A stretch of 64,000 nucleotides of DNA from Defluviimonas sp. SAOS-178_SWC (GCF_039830135.1 NZ_CP156081.1:1784001-1848000); one strand, 5' to 3'; counted from the first letter of the stretch, positions 29,550 to 37,574 are shown. Program-made: numbers and translations. Notes: generated by a model not told the origin, from the letters alone.

Positions 29550-30083
29550 TCACGCGGCATCCTCGCCGGTCAGAAGGGCCGCGGCCGGACCGTCGGCCGG
29601 CAGCCCGCAATCGACGCGAAGGCGCGAGCGCAGCCGCGAGAGCCGCGACATGACCGTGCCGAGCGGCAAACCCTCGGCCGCGGCGATGTCGGCATAGCTC
29701 TCGCCCCGCGCCGCCTGCCGCACGATCAGCTTCACCTCCGCCTGCGGCTGCCGCGACAGGGCGCGCGCCACCTCGCGCAAGGCCAGGCGCCCGGGGGCCT
29801 CGGCCGGCGTGGCGGGTTCCGGCGCGTCCGACAGGGCGAGCACGGGGCGGCGCCGCTTCCGCGCGAGGTTTCTGGCCGCGGTCATGAGATAGGGTCGCAG
29901 ATCGTCGATCTCGGCCCCGGCGGCGATCTGCGTCCAGACCCTGAGCAGCGCCTCCTGGGCCAGATCCTCCGCCGCGACCGGATCGCGCATGAGGAGCCGG
30001 GCGAGGCGCAGGAGCTCGGGCATGTAACCGACGATGTCGGCGCTCTGCGCTCGCGGCGGGCATGTGGAAAGCGGATCAGTCAT
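29550..30083 (-). CDS. ECF-type RNA polymerase sigma factor
   Basis: 177-aa sigma-70 family protein. Region 2 is LLRLARLLMRDPVAAEDLAQEALLRVW (~25-52) with YLMTAARNLARKRRR as the 2.3/2.4 segment. Region 4 is LSRQPQAEVKLIVRQAARGESYADIAAAEGLPLGTVMSRLSRLRSRL (~113-160), the helix-turn-helix that reads the -35. There is no region 1 or 3. The start at 30083 has GGAGAAGGAGA upstream. No anti-sigma gene adjoins it, which is unusual; the neighbours on both sides are secreted EF-hand proteins. The regulon is unknown. Confidence 0.88.
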   Translation of the reverse strand: MTDPLSTCPPRAQSADIVGYMPELLRLARLLMRDPVAAEDLAQEALLRVWTQIAAGAEIDDLRPYLMTAARNLARKRRRPVLALSDAPEPATPAEAPGRLALREVARALSRQPQAEVKLIVRQAARGESYADIAAAEGLPLGTVMSRLSRLRSRLRVDCGLPADGPAAALLTGEDAA

Positions 30084-30345
30084 GGGATGTCTCCTTCTCC
30101 ACCGGACTTTGGGCCGCCGGCGCGCGGGCACAACCTGGGGGAAATCCGCCGAGCCGTCTTTCGCCGCCCGTTCCCGCGCCTTTCCGGCGGCTTCCCGCGC
30201 GGCGGGGGCAGGGCAATGGGCGAGGGACCGCGCGTCGGCGGCGGTGGGGAGGGGCGTCGGGAATAAAGCCCCGCCTCCGGTGTCCTGATCACTGAAGGCG
30301 GCACAAACGCGGCTTTCGCGACCTAAAGATCAAGGAGATGATCCG

Positions 30346-30588
30346 ATGAAGAAACTGGCACTCACCCTCGCGCTCGGCCTCGCCACCACCGGCATGGCGT
30401 TCGCGCAGGGGATTTCGGACATGGATGCGGACGGGACGGGCAACCTCTCGATGTCGGAATTGCAGGCGGTCTATCCGAACCTGACCGAGGAGGGATTCAC
30501 CGCGATCGACACGAATGCAGACGGGGCGGTGGACGAGGCCGAGCTTGCCGCGGCCGTCGAGGCGGGCACGCTGAAGACCGAAGGCTAG
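30346..30588 (+). CDS. Small secreted EF-hand calcium-binding protein B
   Basis: 80-aa paralogue of the protein at 29232-29465. There is a signal peptide (KKLALTLALGLATTGMAFAQ), then EF-hand loops DADGTGNLSMSE and DTNADGAVDEAE separated by LQAVYPNLTEEGFTAI. Loop positions 1, 3, 5, 9 and 12 keep oxygen-bearing residues. AAGGAG sits 8 bp before the ATG. It is divergent from the sigma factor gene across 262 bp, which must hold both promoters. Confidence 0.88.
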   Translation: MKKLALTLALGLATTGMAFAQGISDMDADGTGNLSMSELQAVYPNLTEEGFTAIDTNADGAVDEAELAAAVEAGTLKTEG

Positions 30589-30757
30589 GGCGCTGCCCGG
30601 GTCCGTTCACGGATCAAGGGCCGGCTGACCCGAGGCCGCCGCCCGGTCCGATGCAAACCCGACACGCCCACCGGCCTTGCGCCGGCGCGGGGTCCCGCCA
30701 CCGTGACCCCTTCCCCAGCCATCACGGGCCGGGGCCCCGCGAGAATGCCGCGTGAGT

Positions 30758-31318
30758 TCAGATCCCGCGCGGCAGGGCGGCCACGCCGGTCCTGGCCACG
30801 TCGGCAAGGCCCAGGGGGCGCATCAGGTCGGCGAAGGCGTCGATCTTTTCCGGCGTCCCGGTAATCTCGAACACGAAGCTTTCGAGCGTCGAATCCACGA
30901 CATTGGCGCGGAAGATATCGGCAAGGCGCAAAGCCTCGACCCGCTTCTCGCCGGTCCCCGCCACCTTGAAAAGCGCGAGCTCGCGCTCGACCGAGGCGCC
31001 CTCGACCGTGAGGTCATGCACTTCGTGCACCGGCACGATCCGGCCAAGCTGCGCCTTGATCTGCTCGATCACCGTCGGCGTTCCCGTCGTCACGATGGTG
31101 AAGCGCGACAGGTGCCCCTTGTGATCGACCTCGGCGACGGTCAGGCTCTCGATATTGTAGCCCCGCCCGGTGAAAAGCCCCGCGACGCGGGCCAGGACAC
31201 CGGGATCGTTGTCGGTCAGCACCGTCAGTGTGTGGCGTCCGGCAATCTCGGCATGGGGATCGCGCAGGTCATAGGCCGAATGGCTTGTCGACCCCTTCTT
31301 GATGTTCAGTGCGGACAT
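30758..31318 (-). CDS. ilvN: Acetolactate synthase regulatory (small) subunit
   Basis: 186-aa small subunit that binds valine and controls the large subunit in isoleucine/valine synthesis. The N-terminal ACT domain is at ~28-100 (TLTVLTDNDPGVLARVAGLFTGRGYNIESLTVA), and the C-terminal domain follows (ERELALFKV, FRANVVDSTLESFVFEITG). The start at 31318 is chosen over one nine codons earlier by homology and the purine-rich GCAGAGGGCAGC. It lies 69 bp after ilvB, with a repeat copy in the gap. The gene is called ilvH in some genomes. Confidence 0.95.
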   Translation of the reverse strand: MSALNIKKGSTSHSAYDLRDPHAEIAGRHTLTVLTDNDPGVLARVAGLFTGRGYNIESLTVAEVDHKGHLSRFTIVTTGTPTVIEQIKAQLGRIVPVHEVHDLTVEGASVERELALFKVAGTGEKRVEALRLADIFRANVVDSTLESFVFEITGTPEKIDAFADLMRPLGLADVARTGVAALPRGI

Positions 31319-31329
31319 GCTGCCCTCTG

Positions 31330-31370
31330 CTTCTTCTTGGTCCAAATACTCTGGGGGGCCGGGGGCAAGG
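31330..31370 (-). repeat. Dispersed intergenic repeat, copy 3
   Basis: On the minus strand it reads GGCCCCCCAGAGTATTTGGA, then CCAAGAAGAAG. It fills most of the 69-bp gap between ilvB and ilvN, so it must be part of the ilvBN transcript. Confidence 0.6.
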
Positions 31371-31387
31371 CCCCCGGGGGCCGCCCT

Positions 31388-33142
31388 CTACACCAGCACC
31401 GCGCCGCCCGCCTGGATCGCGCCCTCGGTCGAGGCGTCGCCCATGAGCATCTCGTTATGCGGCTTGCCCGAGGGAATCATCGGGAAGCAGTTCTCGTGCT
31501 TCTCGACGAGGCAGTCGAAGAGAACCGGGCCGTCGTAGTCGATCATTTCCATGATCGCCTCGTCGAGATGCTTTGGGTCCGAGCACTGGATGCCTTTCCA
31601 GCCGAAGGCCTCGGCCAGCTTGACGAAATCGGGCAGGCTCTCGCTCCAGGAATGCGAATAGCGTTCGCCATGCAGAAGCTGCTGCCACTGCCGCACCATG
31701 CCGAGCCGTTCGTTGTTCAGGATGAACTGCTTGACCGGGGTGCGGAACTGGGTCGCGGTGCCCATTTCCTGCATGTTCATCAGCCACGACGCCTCGCCCG
31801 CCACGTTGATGACCAGCGCGTCGGGATGCGCGATCTGCACCCCGATCGAGGCCGGGAAGCCGTAGCCCATCGTGCCGAGCCCGCCGGAGGTCATCCAGCG
31901 GTTCGGCGCCTCGAAGCCGAGGAACTGCGCCGCCCACATCTGGTGCTGGCCGACCTCGGTCGTCACGTAACGGTCGCGGCCCTTGGTCAGCGCCTCCAGC
32001 CGTTCGAGCGCGTATTGCGGCTTGATGGTCTTGTCGGAGTTCTTGTAGGTCAGGCAGCGCTTCAGCTTCCACTGCTCGATCTGCCCCCACCACTTGGCAA
32101 GGCCGTCCTTGTTGACCTTGCGCCCGCGCGACTTCCAGACCTTCAGGAGGTCTTCGAGCACATGCCCGACATCGCCGACGATGGGCAGGTCGACATGGAT
32201 CACCTTGTTGATCGACGAGGGGTCGATATCGACATGCGCCTTCTTCGAGCGCGGCGAGAAATCGGCTATGCGGCCGGTGATCCGGTCGTCGAACCGGGCG
32301 CCGAGATTGATCATCAGGTCGCAGCCATGCATGGCGAGGTTGGCCTCGTAGAGGCCGTGCATCCCCAGCATGCCGATCCAGCCCTTTCCGCTCGCCGGAT
32401 AGGCGCCGAGGCCCATCAGCGTCGAGGTGACAGGAAAGCCCGTCGCATCCGCGAGTTCGCGCAGGAGTTGGCTCGCGCCGGGGCCGGAGTTGATGACGCC
32501 GCCGCCGGTATAGAGGATCGGCCGCTCGGCCTTTTCCATCAGTTCGACGAGTTCGGTGATCTTCGCCAGATCGCCCTTCACCTTCGGCTGGTAATGCGCG
32601 ACGCGCGCCTCGCGCGGGGCCGAATAGGATCCGGTCGCGAACTGAACGTCCTTGGGGATGTCGATCAGGACCGGGCCGGGGCGGCCATGCGTCGCGACAT
32701 GGAAGGCCTGATGGATCGTCTCGGCCAGGTTCGCGGTGTCCTTCACCAGCCAGTTGTGCTTGGTGCAGGGCCGGGTGATGCCGACCGTGTCGGCCTCCTG
32801 GAACCCGTCCGTGCCGATCATGAAGGTCGGCACCTGCCCGGTCAGGACGACGAGCGGGATCGAATCCATCAACGCATCCGTCAGCCCGGTGACGGCATTG
32901 GTCGCCCCGGGCCCCGAGGTGACGAGAACGACGCCCGGCTTGCCGGTCGAGCGGGCATAGCCCTCGGCCATGTGCACCGCGCCCTGTTCGTGGCGGACGA
33001 GGATGTGGCGGATGTCGTTCTGCTGGAAGATCTCGTCATAGATCGGCAGCACCGCGCCGCCGGGATACCCGAAGACCACCTCGACGCCCTGATCCTTGAG
33101 CGCCTGAACCACCATCTTCGCACCGGTCATCTGCCGCGACAT
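31388..33142 (-). CDS. ilvB: Acetolactate synthase catalytic (large) subunit
   Basis: 584-aa thiamine-diphosphate enzyme for the first common step of branched-chain amino acid synthesis. Motifs: VFGYPGGAVLPIYDEIF, RHEQGAVHMAEGYARSTGKPGV with catalytic Glu, LVTSGPGATNAVTG, and GLGTMGYGFPASIGVQ. The ThDP/Mg motif appears as GEASWLMNMQEMGTATQF; the usual GDGSF is GEASW here. The start at 33142 matches the family N-terminus (MTGAKMVVQALKDQGVEVVFG). It is preceded by a leader peptide and attenuator and followed by ilvN. Confidence 0.95.
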   Translation of the reverse strand: MSRQMTGAKMVVQALKDQGVEVVFGYPGGAVLPIYDEIFQQNDIRHILVRHEQGAVHMAEGYARSTGKPGVVLVTSGPGATNAVTGLTDALMDSIPLVVLTGQVPTFMIGTDGFQEADTVGITRPCTKHNWLVKDTANLAETIHQAFHVATHGRPGPVLIDIPKDVQFATGSYSAPREARVAHYQPKVKGDLAKITELVELMEKAERPILYTGGGVINSGPGASQLLRELADATGFPVTSTLMGLGAYPASGKGWIGMLGMHGLYEANLAMHGCDLMINLGARFDDRITGRIADFSPRSKKAHVDIDPSSINKVIHVDLPIVGDVGHVLEDLLKVWKSRGRKVNKDGLAKWWGQIEQWKLKRCLTYKNSDKTIKPQYALERLEALTKGRDRYVTTEVGQHQMWAAQFLGFEAPNRWMTSGGLGTMGYGFPASIGVQIAHPDALVINVAGEASWLMNMQEMGTATQFRTPVKQFILNNERLGMVRQWQQLLHGERYSHSWSESLPDFVKLAEAFGWKGIQCSDPKHLDEAIMEMIDYDGPVLFDCLVEKHENCFPMIPSGKPHNEMLMGDASTEGAIQAGGAVLV

Positions 33143-33173
33143 CTCGATTTTCTCCGTCCGTGCTTCGCTACGC

Positions 33174-33201
33174 AACAAAAAGCCCCCGATTTTTCGGGGG
33201 C
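33174..33201 (-). terminator. ilvB attenuator terminator
   Basis: On the minus strand, the stem GCCCCCGA/TCGGGGGC with AAAA loop is followed by TTTTTGTTG, 32 bp before the ilvB start. Its first arm overlaps a segment (33199-33208) that can instead pair perfectly over 10 bp with 33234-33243 inside the leader-peptide gene. Confidence 0.85.
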
Positions 33202-33226
33202 GCATGGGAACCAGTATGGTCAACCG

Positions 33227-33274
33227 TTACCGGCCCATGCGCCATGTCCCGACAAGTACGAGGATCGGTGCCAT
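33227..33274 (-). CDS. ilvL: ilv leader peptide MAPILVLVGTWRMGR
   Basis: 15-codon ORF with ATG at 33274 and TAA at 33227, preceded by AAAGGGAACC. Codons 4-8 are Ile-Leu-Val-Leu-Val, the three end products of the pathway. The ORF lies between a promoter-like sequence and the attenuator terminator. The last codons (TGG CGC ATG GGC) form the RNA strand that can pair with the front of the terminator. A ribosome stalled on Ile/Leu/Val codons would leave that strand free; one that reaches the stop would cover it. Confidence 0.8.
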   Translation of the reverse strand: MAPILVLVGTWRMGR

Positions 33275-33307
33275 TGCCCAGGTTCCCTTTGCTGCTGTGC
33301 GGCGGAC

Positions 33308-33334
33308 ATTATGCAGCGTTCGTCGGGGCGTCAA
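33308..33334 (-). promoter_or_regulatory. Promoter of the ilv leader-ilvBN operon
   Basis: On the minus strand, TTGACG (33334-33329) is followed after 15 bp by CATAATGT (from 33313). The -35 matches at 5 of 6 positions and CATAAT at 5 of 6, though the spacing is short; TAATGT at 17 bp is the alternative -10. Confidence 0.55.
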
Positions 33335-33465
33335 CCGGCAAAATCCGGAATAAAGTGTCGCATGGTGACGTTTTCGCATATTTTTCTTTCGCAAGAGGGC
33401 CGGTCTGGCGAAAGAAACCGAATCTGACGGGGAATTCCGCTGCTCCCGAACCGCGACAGGCCCGC

Positions 33466-34386
33466 CTATCCGGCCGCCATCAGCCCGATATAGCCGGCAT
33501 AGCCGGCCAGGAGCACGCCGCCGCCGATGCGCCCGATGCGCCCGCCGAAGACGGCAAAACCCAACATCGCCAGCGCCGCCGCCAGAGCCAGAGCCATGTC
33601 GAGCCCGGCAAAGCGCGGCTCCACCGGGATCGGCGTGACAAGCGCGGTGATCCCGAGGATGCCGAGAATGTTGAAGACGTTGGAGCCGAGGATGTTGCCG
33701 ACCGCGATTTCGGGATGACGGCGCATGGCCGCGATGATCGCGGTCGCCAGTTCCGGCAGCGAGGTGCCGATGGCCACGATGGTCAGGCCGATGACCGCCT
33801 CGCTCACGCCGAAGGCGCGCGCGATCTCGGTCGCGCTGACGACGAGAAGCCGGGCGCCGACCATGAGGATGATCAGCCCCGCGACGGCGAATAGTGCACT
33901 TTTCCAGAGCGGTGCCGCGACCTCCGCATCGGCAGGGGGGGCGCTGCCTGCCGTGCCCCTGAGCGAGAGCCAGAGATAGAGGGCCAGCCCTGCCGTCAGG
34001 ATGGCGCCCTCGGCCCGCGATACGACCCCGCCCGCGATCATCACCCAAAGGAGAAGGGTGGCGCCGATCATGACCGCGAAGTCGCGCCGCATCGCGCCGA
34101 AACGCATCGGGACGACCGCGATCACGGCCGATATCCCGAGGATCAGGAGAATGTTCGCGATATTGGAGCCGATCACATTGCCGACCGCCAGCGAGGGCGC
34201 GCCGGACAGCGCCGCCTGAATCGAGACGAGCAGTTCCGGCGTCGAGGTTCCGAAGCCGACGATGGTGAGGCCGATGACCAAGGGCGGAACATGCAGGCGC
34301 CGCGCCACGCCAACGGCCCCCCGGATCAGGAACTCGCCACCAAAAAAAAGGCCGACGAGTCCGGCCAGGAACAGTAGATAGGTCAA
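33466..34386 (-). CDS. Calcium/sodium antiporter (CaCA, YrbG type)
   Basis: 306-aa integral membrane protein of ten hydrophobic segments. The two inverted alpha-repeats are GLTIVGFGTSTPELLVSI...VGNVIGSNIANILLILG (~40-85) and GLTIVAIGTSLPELATAI...VGNILGSNVFNILGILG (~200-250). The acidic Glu in each TPE/LPE motif binds the ion. The family exchanges Ca2+ or other cations for Na+ or H+. The TTG start has GGGAGG 5 bp upstream. It is downstream of and opposite to the ilv promoter, and divergent from the YdcZ-type gene. Confidence 0.9.
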   Translation of the reverse strand: MTYLLFLAGLVGLFFGGEFLIRGAVGVARRLHVPPLVIGLTIVGFGTSTPELLVSIQAALSGAPSLAVGNVIGSNIANILLILGISAVIAVVPMRFGAMRRDFAVMIGATLLLWVMIAGGVVSRAEGAILTAGLALYLWLSLRGTAGSAPPADAEVAAPLWKSALFAVAGLIILMVGARLLVVSATEIARAFGVSEAVIGLTIVAIGTSLPELATAIIAAMRRHPEIAVGNILGSNVFNILGILGITALVTPIPVEPRFAGLDMALALAAALAMLGFAVFGGRIGRIGGGVLLAGYAGYIGLMAAG

Positions 34387-34614
34387 TATCGCCTCCCGTT
34401 GGGGTTCCGCTCTAGATCGGGCCGATGCCGGTTATTGCAAGGGCCGGCCGCAAGTTTCCGCACCGAACGTGAGGGCAGGGGCGGGTGTGGTCGGATCGCC
34501 CCGTCTTGCCGTGGCGATCCCGGAACACCCCGGCCGAACCCGGATGGACAATGTCCGGCGCCGCGGTCAGGATCGCCGCCACGAAGAGTGCCCACAACGA
34601 CGAGAGGCCGGGAA

Positions 34615-35064
34615 ATGACTGCGGATACCATGCGCTATGCGGCGATCATGCTGATGGCGGGCATCGGCATCCCGATCCTCGCGGCGCTCAACGCCAAGCT
34701 CGGGGGACGCATCGAGTCGCCGGCGGCGGCGGGGACGATCCTCTTCGCGGTGGCCTTTCTCGGCACCGTCGCGACGATGATCGCGACCGGCGGCACCAGC
34801 GCCCTCGCCGCGGCGCCCGGCCAGCCGAAGCACCTCTTCCTCGCCGGCCTTCTGGTGGCGTTCTATGTCCTTTCGATCACCTGGGTCGCGCCCCGGTTCG
34901 GTCTTGGCAATGCAATCACCTGCGTCCTTCTGGGGCAGCTCCTGTCGGCGGCGGTCATCGACCAGTTCGGGCTGATGGGCGCGATTGTCCGGCAGGTGAC
35001 GCCGATGCGGGCGGCGGGGCTCGCCCTGATGGCGGCCGGCGTGTTCCTGACCCAGCGCGGCTGA
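34615..35064 (+). CDS. YdcZ/DUF606-type DMT family transporter
   Basis: 149-aa membrane protein with five hydrophobic segments; MLMAGIGIPILAALNAKLGGRIESPAAAGTI and LLVAFYVLSITWVAPRFGLGNAITCVLLGQLLSAAVIDQFGL match the DUF606 (YdcZ) half-size DMT fold. The start at 34615 has GAGAGG about 8 bp upstream. The upstream in-frame extension is charged and unrelated. The substrate is unknown; such half-size proteins usually work as dimers. Confidence 0.85.
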   Translation: MTADTMRYAAIMLMAGIGIPILAALNAKLGGRIESPAAAGTILFAVAFLGTVATMIATGGTSALAAAPGQPKHLFLAGLLVAFYVLSITWVAPRFGLGNAITCVLLGQLLSAAVIDQFGLMGAIVRQVTPMRAAGLALMAAGVFLTQRG

Positions 35065-35120
35065 GCCGGTGGCCGGGCGGGGGGGCGTCCCGCCCTCTCT
35101 GGCCCCCCGGGGGCGGCAAT

Positions 35121-35152
35121 TCACCCCCGGGAGTATTTGGGAACAGAAGAAG
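35121..35152 (+). repeat. Dispersed intergenic repeat, copy 4
   Basis: Reads TCACCCCCGGGAGTATTTGG, then GAACAGAAGAAG. It lies between the convergent YdcZ-type and response regulator genes, next to a GC-rich hairpin (GCCCCCG/CGGGGGC, 35179-35197). Confidence 0.6.
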
Positions 35153-35229
35153 TCCGGGCGCCGGGACGCGGTGACGCGGCCCCCGCCGAGCGGGGGCTCG
35201 ATGCCCCCCGAGGCGGTCCCTTCCGCCCC

Positions 35230-35874
35230 TCAGAACCCCTTGCCGGTACCCTGCAACACGCCGTGCTCGATCGCGTAGCGCGTGAGCCCGGCAGTCGTGG
35301 CGATGCCGAGCTTGCGCTTGATGTTCTTGCGATGCGTCTCGACCGTGCGGACCGAAATGTCGAGGTCGGCCGCCACGTCCTTATTCGACTTGCCCTGCGC
35401 CAGTTCCAGCAGGATCGTCTGTTCCCGCTGGGTCAGCGGCTCGCGCCCGTCTGCCGTGCCGGGATCGAGGCTCGCCGTGGCGCCGGTGCAGAGGTAACGC
35501 CCGCCCGCCATCACCCGGTCGATGGCGCTCTTGATCTCTTCGATGGGGACGTCCTTCAGGATGTAGCCCATCGCGCCGTGCCGGAGCGCGGTCGAGATGT
35601 ATTCGGGGCTGTCATGCATCGACAGGATCACGATCCGGGTGTCGGGATTGCGCTCAAGCAGGATCTCCGTCGCCGAAAGCCCGTTGACCTGCGGCATGTT
35701 GAGGTCGAGGAGGATCACATCGGGGGCGAGTTCCCCGGCGCGGTCGATGGCCTCCTGGCCGTTGCCGAGCGTGCCGACCACCTCGATATCGTCGTAGGTC
35801 TCGAGGATCGCGCGGATGCCTTCGGCGACCATCGGATGATCGTCGACGATGAGGATGCGGACCGGCTTGGTCAT
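35230..35874 (-). CDS. NarL/FixJ-family response regulator
   Basis: 214-aa two-component regulator. The receiver domain (~5-120) has the acidic pocket DD in ILIVDDHPMVAEG, phospho-acceptor Asp in VILLDLNMPQVNG, and Lys in YILKDVP. The LuxR-type helix-turn-helix (~148-205) is LTQREQTILLELAQGKSNKDVAADLDISVRTVETHRKNIKRKLG. The start overlaps the stop of the kinase gene (ATGA), so the pair is co-translated. It very likely controls the divergent TRAP transporter operon. Confidence 0.94.
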   Translation of the reverse strand: MTKPVRILIVDDHPMVAEGIRAILETYDDIEVVGTLGNGQEAIDRAGELAPDVILLDLNMPQVNGLSATEILLERNPDTRIVILSMHDSPEYISTALRHGAMGYILKDVPIEEIKSAIDRVMAGGRYLCTGATASLDPGTADGREPLTQREQTILLELAQGKSNKDVAADLDISVRTVETHRKNIKRKLGIATTAGLTRYAIEHGVLQGTGKGF

Positions 35875-37319
35875 GCGGAGGTTCCCGTTTTCGGAGCCTT
35901 CCCGGCGGGCGGCAGCATGTGGGTCAGTGGTACCTGAGCCTCGATCACGGTGCCCGAAGCCGAAGAGAGAACGCGGAGGCTGCCGTCGAGCTGTTCCATC
36001 CGTTCGGCCATGTTGCGCAGGCCTAGCCCGCCGTCGGCCTGATCGCCGCGCGTCGCGCCGCCGCGGCGCCCTGCGATGCCACACCCGTTATCCTCGATCC
36101 TGAGAAGCGCGCCCTGCTTGTGGCCACGCACCATGAGCCGGATCCTTGTCGCGCCGGAATGCTTCTCGATATTCGTCAGCGCTTCCTGCGCGATGCGGTA
36201 AAGGGCGATCTTCGCCTCCTGGTCGAGCCGGTTGCGGAACACCACGGTTTCGAACTCGGTCGCGATCCCGGTGCGCCGGCCGAACTCCTCGACGAGCGAT
36301 TGCAGCGCGGGGCCGAGGCCGAGATCGTCGAGCACGCCGGGGCGCAGGTCGCGGCTGATCCGGCGCACCTCGCCGATCGCCCCGTTCAGCCGCTCGATTC
36401 CCGTCGACAGGCTTTCTTCCGCGCGCGCGTCGCCGAGGCCGAGGCGGCGGCGCGCCAGTTCCAGAGTGTAGCGCACGCCGACAAGGATCTGCGAGATGGA
36501 ATCGTGGAGCTCCCGCGCGACGCGTCCGCGCTCCTCCTCCTGCGTGTCGATGATGCGTTGGGTGAGCTTCTTCAGCTTCGCATCGGCGAGGCGGCGTTCG
36601 TGGATCGTGATCCCCATGCCGGAGGCGAAGACGAAGAGGACCGCGCCGAGGGCGATGGCGGCGATCCACTGGAAGGTGCGCCGCACCCGCGCCTCGGTCT
36701 CGGCACGCGCGGTGGCGATGGAGCCAAGGACGTCATCGAGAAAGACGCCGGTCCCCACCGCCCAGCGCCAGTCCTGAAGGCCGATCACGTAGGAGACCAT
36801 CTTGGCCGGTTCGCCGGTCGACGGTTTCGGCCAGATATAGGAGTGATAGCCGCCACCCTGCCGGGCGATGCGGATCAGCTCGTCGACGACCGGCGTGCCC
36901 TCGGGATCGTCGAGCCCCGCCCAGTTTCGGTTGATGAGCCAGGTCTGGCGCGGCGCCACGATATTGGTGCCGTCGTAGTCGTAGACGAAGAAGTAGCCGT
37001 CCTGCCCGTAGATCATCGCCGCGAGGATCTGCGCCACCGCGGTCTTGGCCTTCTGATCGTCGGGCAGCGCATTGCCGTAGATCGCGGTATAGGCGGTCCG
37101 GGCGAGGCTGATGTAGTTCCGCAGTTCCTCTTTCTTTGCCGTGATGAGTTGCGCCTCCAGCACGGCGATCTCGCGCTCGGACAGGGCGCGGGACTGGTTG
37201 GCGACGAGAAGGGCGATGGCGGCGGCCGCGACGACAAGCGGCAACGTCGCCAGAAGGTAGATCTTCTGGCCGTAGGACAGGCGCAGGACCCGCCTCAATC
37301 TCGCAAATCCGGCCGGCAT
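35871..37319 (-). CDS. Sensor histidine kinase with single Cache domain (HisKA_3 type)
   Basis: 482-aa membrane sensor. The first membrane helix is ~20-42. The periplasmic single-Cache (sCache_2-like) domain is ~45-205, with GYFFVYDYDGTNIVAPRQTWLIN and GGGYHSYIWPKP, a pattern known for small organic-acid ligands. The second helix is ~218-240. The HisKA_3 dimerization region has the phosphorylated His in RELHDSISQILVGVRYTLELA. The ATPase domain has IAQEALTNIEKHSGA, EDNGCGI and GGLGLRNMAERM. It pairs with the response regulator and is divergent from dctPQM, so a carboxylate imported by that transporter is the likely signal. Confidence 0.93.
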   Translation of the reverse strand: MPAGFARLRRVLRLSYGQKIYLLATLPLVVAAAAIALLVANQSRALSEREIAVLEAQLITAKKEELRNYISLARTAYTAIYGNALPDDQKAKTAVAQILAAMIYGQDGYFFVYDYDGTNIVAPRQTWLINRNWAGLDDPEGTPVVDELIRIARQGGGYHSYIWPKPSTGEPAKMVSYVIGLQDWRWAVGTGVFLDDVLGSIATARAETEARVRRTFQWIAAIALGAVLFVFASGMGITIHERRLADAKLKKLTQRIIDTQEEERGRVARELHDSISQILVGVRYTLELARRRLGLGDARAEESLSTGIERLNGAIGEVRRISRDLRPGVLDDLGLGPALQSLVEEFGRRTGIATEFETVVFRNRLDQEAKIALYRIAQEALTNIEKHSGATRIRLMVRGHKQGALLRIEDNGCGIAGRRGGATRGDQADGGLGLRNMAERMEQLDGSLRVLSSASGTVIEAQVPLTHMLPPAGKAPKTGTSA

Positions 37320-37438
37320 CGCCGTCGCGGTCCCCCAGGATCATCCCCGATTCGTTCTGAAGATTGTGCGGTGCGGGCCGGTGCGTCAATTCGCGAGGCG
37401 CAGGACGCGGCGCGGGTGACTTCACGGCAGGCGGCGCA

Positions 37439-37471
37439 GAATACGGGGAATCTACGTAGTACTCGGTATTC
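37439..37471 (+). promoter_or_regulatory. Nested dyad in the kinase/TRAP intergenic region
   Basis: GAATAC (37439-37444) and GTATTC (37466-37471) bracket the 8-bp palindrome CTACGTAG (37452-37459), with nearly the same centre. It lies in the 255-bp divergent region between the kinase and dctP, about 100 bp before the dctP start. It is a plausible binding site for the LuxR-type regulator. Confidence 0.5.
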
Positions 37472-37574
37472 CACAGGCGAAAATGCGCCGTTAGTGTTTC
37501 GTCAGTCGCGATGATCCGCCGGCAAGGTGGGCGGGCGTCTTGGGAGAACACAATCAATGGGAGGTAAGACCCGA

